Assembly: GCA_034007705.1 (NCBI GenBank)
Contig: JAVEQK010000007.1
Location: 1 to 64,000, forward strand
Direction: 5' to 3'
DNA length: 64,000 bases
Origin: UBA10518 sp022837185
GTDB lineage: Bacteria > Desulfobacterota > Desulfobulbia > Desulfobulbales > Desulfobulbaceae
Both the position numbers and the translations under genes were made by a program. The notes beneath the pieces are model-generated. The model worked only from the letters and a program-made list of their open reading frames with translations, was not told the DNA's origin and searched no databases. This document shows, one piece after another, positions 61,553 through 64,000 of the stretch. Numbering within the stretch: position 1 is the stretch's first letter; each line of letters begins with the position of its first letter.

Positions 61553-61603
61553 GATATTCTCTCACCCTTTCGTTGCGGCCGGACAGAGCCTCCGGCAGGA
61601 TCA

Positions 61604-63202
61604 TTAATGGAAATACTGCGGCAGTTCCAGGACCATGGCGTCTTCTATGTTATCCAGGCTGAGGACTTTTGCCAGCAGTTCCTTGGATATGCGCGTGTCG
61701 GTATTCAGCAGGATGACATTCTGATTGGAGGACTCCTCCCGGCCCACGGTCATGCTGGCAATATTGACTTTGCCCGCGCCGATGATTGTTCCCAGGGCGC
61801 CGATAACACCCGGCACATCCTTGTTGTACACCAGGAGCATGGGACCGGAAGGCAGCGCTTCCAGACGGAAGGAGTTCAGGCGGACCAGGCGCGGCTCCTT
61901 TTTGCCGAAAACAGTGCCGGCCAGCATGTTCTCCCCCCCGTTGGTCCGCACCGTCACCCGCAGAAGATTGGTGAAGTCCGAGGCCTGCTCGGACCTGGAC
62001 TCGACAATGCGGATGCCCCGCTCTTTCGCAATCAGGGGGGCGTTGACGAAATTCACCGCATCCTGCAGGATAGGCGTGAACAACCCCTTCAAAAAGGCAA
62101 CCGTCACCGGTCCCGTATCCTGCCCGGCCAGGTCGCCGGTGAACTCAAGGTTGACCTCCTCCACGCCGCCGCGGGCAATCTGCATGTGCAGCGAACCCAG
62201 CATCTCGCCCAGGGTAATGTACGGACCGATGGATGCCAGCACCTCGTCGCTGACGGACGGTACGTTGACGGCGTTGCGGACAACGCCCTTCAGCAGATAG
62301 TCGGCCACCTGTTCGGCAATGGCGACCGCCACGTTTTCCTGGGCTTCGCTGGTCGAGGCGCCGAGATGGGGAGTGCAGATAAAATTATTGAGTTTCAGGA
62401 GGGGAGTGGCATCCAGCGAGGTCGGCTCCTTTTCAAAGACATCCAGGGCCGCGCCGGTAATCATTCCCCCGGTCAGGGCCTCGTACAGGGCCTCCTCGTC
62501 GACAACACCGCCGCGGGCGCAGTCAATGAACATGGCGTCATTTTTCATGGCGGCAAAAAAATCCCGCGACAGCAGGTGATGGGTTTCCTTGGTCAGCGGG
62601 GTATGGACGGAGATGAAATCCGACCGCCTGGCCAGTTCCATCAGGTCGACCAGTTCCACTCCTATCTTCTCGACCAGTTCGACCGGCATGTGCGGGTCAT
62701 AGGCGATGACCTTCATCTTCAACCCCTGGGCCCGGCTGGCGACGATGGAGCCGATGCGGCCGATGCCGACGATTCCCAGGATCTTGCCCGTGACCTCGCG
62801 GCCTGAAAAGCTTTTCTTTTCCCATTTGCCGGCCTTCATCGAGGCGGTGGCCTGGGGGATGTTGCGGGCCAGGGACATGAGCATGGCGATGGCATGTTCG
62901 GCCGCGGTGGTCGCGTTGCCGTCGGGAGCGTTCATGACCACGATCCCCTTCTGGCTGGCGGACGGTATGTCGACATTGTCGAGGCCGATGCCCGCCCGGC
63001 CGACGACCTTCAGTCTGGTCGCCGCTTCGATGATATCCTTCCGGACCTTGGTCGCGCTGCGGATAACGAGCCCGTCATACTGGGGAATTATCGCCTTGAG
63101 CTCCTCGGGCGGCAGGCCTGTTTTGACTTCAACCTCCAGACCGGCGTCCCTGAGAATTTTTTCACCGACGGGAGCCAGATTGTCACTGATCAGAACCTTC
63201 AT
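61604..63202 (-). CDS. serA: D-3-phosphoglycerate dehydrogenase (long form, ACT domain)
   Basis: SerA oxidises 3-phosphoglycerate in serine synthesis. The 532-residue long form has the Rossmann VGIGRIGSIVASRA block, catalytic FIDCARGGVVDE, the extra intervening ASB domain, and a C-terminal ACT domain (GKVNIASMTVGRE) for serine feedback. The start is the ATG after AAGAGGAGAGTG; the upstream ATG at 63244 is not favoured. A good promoter lies about 65 bases before it. Confidence 0.96.
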   Translation of the reverse strand: MKVLISDNLAPVGEKILRDAGLEVEVKTGLPPEELKAIIPQYDGLVIRSATKVRKDIIEAATRLKVVGRAGIGLDNVDIPSASQKGIVVMNAPDGNATTAAEHAIAMLMSLARNIPQATASMKAGKWEKKSFSGREVTGKILGIVGIGRIGSIVASRAQGLKMKVIAYDPHMPVELVEKIGVELVDLMELARRSDFISVHTPLTKETHHLLSRDFFAAMKNDAMFIDCARGGVVDEEALYEALTGGMITGAALDVFEKEPTSLDATPLLKLNNFICTPHLGASTSEAQENVAVAIAEQVADYLLKGVVRNAVNVPSVSDEVLASIGPYITLGEMLGSLHMQIARGGVEEVNLEFTGDLAGQDTGPVTVAFLKGLFTPILQDAVNFVNAPLIAKERGIRIVESRSEQASDFTNLLRVTVRTNGGENMLAGTVFGKKEPRLVRLNSFRLEALPSGPMLLVYNKDVPGVIGALGTIIGAGKVNIASMTVGREESSNQNVILLNTDTRISKELLAKVLSLDNIEDAMVLELPQYFH

Positions 63203-63267
63203 CACTCTCCTCTTGGATTTGAAACCTGGGCTGTATATACTCATTGATATTTGGGCGAGAAAAAGGA

Positions 63268-63296
63268 ATTATAACGCCATTCAATGATCACGACAA
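63268..63296 (-). promoter_or_regulatory. Promoter of serA
   Basis: On the minus strand TTGTCG (63296-63291), a 17-base spacer and a perfect TATAAT (63273-63268) form a good sigma70 promoter with a 65-base leader to the serA ATG. Confidence 0.65.
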
Positions 63297-63458
63297 CAGG
63301 AAAGTAGAGACAGCGCTCCGCACCGTTTCCGGCAGACCGTTTTTCCGCGGCCCCGTCCCGACCCTTGAAGAAATCGGCGCGAAAGGCTATATAGCCACTG
63401 CCCGCATGAACGGAAATGTATCCGGTGCGTGCCGCCGACAAGCAATAAGGAGTTTTCC

Positions 63459-64000
63459 ATGACCGAAGTTCGCGTCCGTTTTCCACCCAGTCCCACCGGG
63501 TATCTGCACATCGGCGGGGCCCGCACCGCCCTGTTGAACTGGCTTTTTGCCAGAAAGCACGGGGGCAAGCTTATCCTCCGCATTGAAGACACCGACGCGG
63601 AGCGCTCCACCCGCGAGTCCATTGAGGGCATCCTGGATGGTCTCACCTGGCTGGGACTGGACTGGGACGAGGGTCCTTATTTTCAGACCGAATTCGCCGC
63701 CGACCACATCAGGGCCGCGGACCGGCTGATCGAGACAGGACACGCCTACAAATGCTTCTGCACCAAGGAGGCCCTGGACGCCAAGCGGGAGGCGGCGATG
63801 ACCGCCAAACAGGACGTGAAATACGACGGCGCCTGCCGCGAGCTGAGCGCAGCCGAGGTCGCGGCCAGGGAAAAGGCAGGCATTCCCTCTGTCATCCGGT
63901 TCAAGGTGCCCCGGAGGGAAGGGACCGTGGCGTATGAGGACAAGGTGCTCGGGCGCATCGAACGGCGCTATGAGGACATCGAGGACTTTGTCATTGTCCG
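63459..64000 (+). CDS. gltX: Glutamyl-tRNA synthetase, 5' part (runs off the window)
   Basis: GltX charges tRNA-Glu (and perhaps tRNA-Gln in organisms using the amidotransferase path). The first 180 residues are present: the HIGH-type motif reads HIGG in PPSPTGYLHIGGARTALLN, the RIEDTDAERS block follows, and a Cys-rich segment (CFCTKE ... DGAC) fits the zinc-binding insert. The ATG follows AAGGAG by six bases. The gene continues past the right edge. Confidence 0.97.
   Translation, partial: MTEVRVRFPPSPTGYLHIGGARTALLNWLFARKHGGKLILRIEDTDAERSTRESIEGILDGLTWLGLDWDEGPYFQTEFAADHIRAADRLIETGHAYKCFCTKEALDAKREAAMTAKQDVKYDGACRELSAAEVAAREKAGIPSVIRFKVPRREGTVAYEDKVLGRIERRYEDIEDFVIV

Overview
The window is a dense (roughly 58-60% GC by eye), mostly housekeeping stretch of a Gram-negative bacterial chromosome. 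Lipid A genes (lpxD-fabZ-lpxA-lpxI), a sigma54-type activator, a DUF1844 gene beside serA/ispE, ilvBN-psd-pssA, and a CarD/Pth/L25/Prs/IspE run together suggest a deltaproteobacterium in the old sense (Desulfobacterota, possibly Desulfobulbales-like). That placement is inference from gene content and order; there is no rRNA gene to confirm it.

Layout. 1-592: no gene recognised, one short period-6 repeat. 593-5299 (minus): carB followed by a PurF-like protein lacking the N-terminal catalytic Cys. 5553-9480 (minus): moxR - DUF58 - transglutaminase (TgpA-like). 9583-10542: membrane Gate-domain protein, divergent from a TPR protein. 11642-15729 (plus): a strong promoter, then ilvB-ilvN-psd-pssA. 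15798-18259 (plus): rsmD-coaD-Rieske-cytochrome b, tightly packed. 18300-24744 (minus): glmS-namZ-lpxD-fabZ-lpxA-lpxI. 24931-26142 (plus): pyrE, a 56-residue zinc-ribbon protein, and a zinc-ribbon PilZ protein. 26127-32240 (minus): hisB-lipoprotein-TtcA-like-DUF89-asnS-hflX. 32467-36000 (plus): tRNA-Gly, rplM-rpsI, a strong terminator, then argC-truA-maf. 35997-40306: a divergent pair, a HerA-like ATPase and a Twinkle/T7 gp4-like primase-helicase. 40380-43408 (plus): xseB-ispA-dxs. 43484-46768 (minus): nucleotide-sugar epimerase, class II aldolase, a REP-like palindrome and a frameshifted tatC. 46935-50075 (plus): NtrC-family regulator and histidine kinase. 50065-61207 (minus): ispE, tRNA-Gln, prs, rplY, pth, carD, rluD-like, coaE, rho, rpmE, prfA, prmC, murA. 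61223-63202 (minus): serA and DUF1844. 63459-64000 (plus): 5' part of gltX.

How the genes work together. Much of the window feeds envelope building: GlmS makes GlcN-6-P, LpxA/LpxD/LpxI build lipid A, FabZ supplies acyl chains, MurA starts peptidoglycan, NamZ trims it, Psd/PssA make phosphatidylethanolamine, and Dxs/IspE/IspA make isoprenoids. A second theme is translation: rplM, rpsI, rpmE, rplY, prfA with prmC, pth, asnS, gltX, truA, rsmD, hflX and two tRNAs. The Rieske/cytochrome b pair is the only respiratory unit.

Most worth a second look: hflX has no canonical start codon that keeps its conserved N-terminus, but has a perfect AGGAGG six bases before an in-frame ATC; tatC is split at a run of nine T; the PurF-like protein has Gly where the catalytic Cys should be; a primase-helicase sits in a chromosomal core setting beside a HerA-like ATPase; and a zinc-ribbon/PilZ cassette follows pyrE. 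I saw no CRISPR array, transposase, integrase or prophage structural gene.
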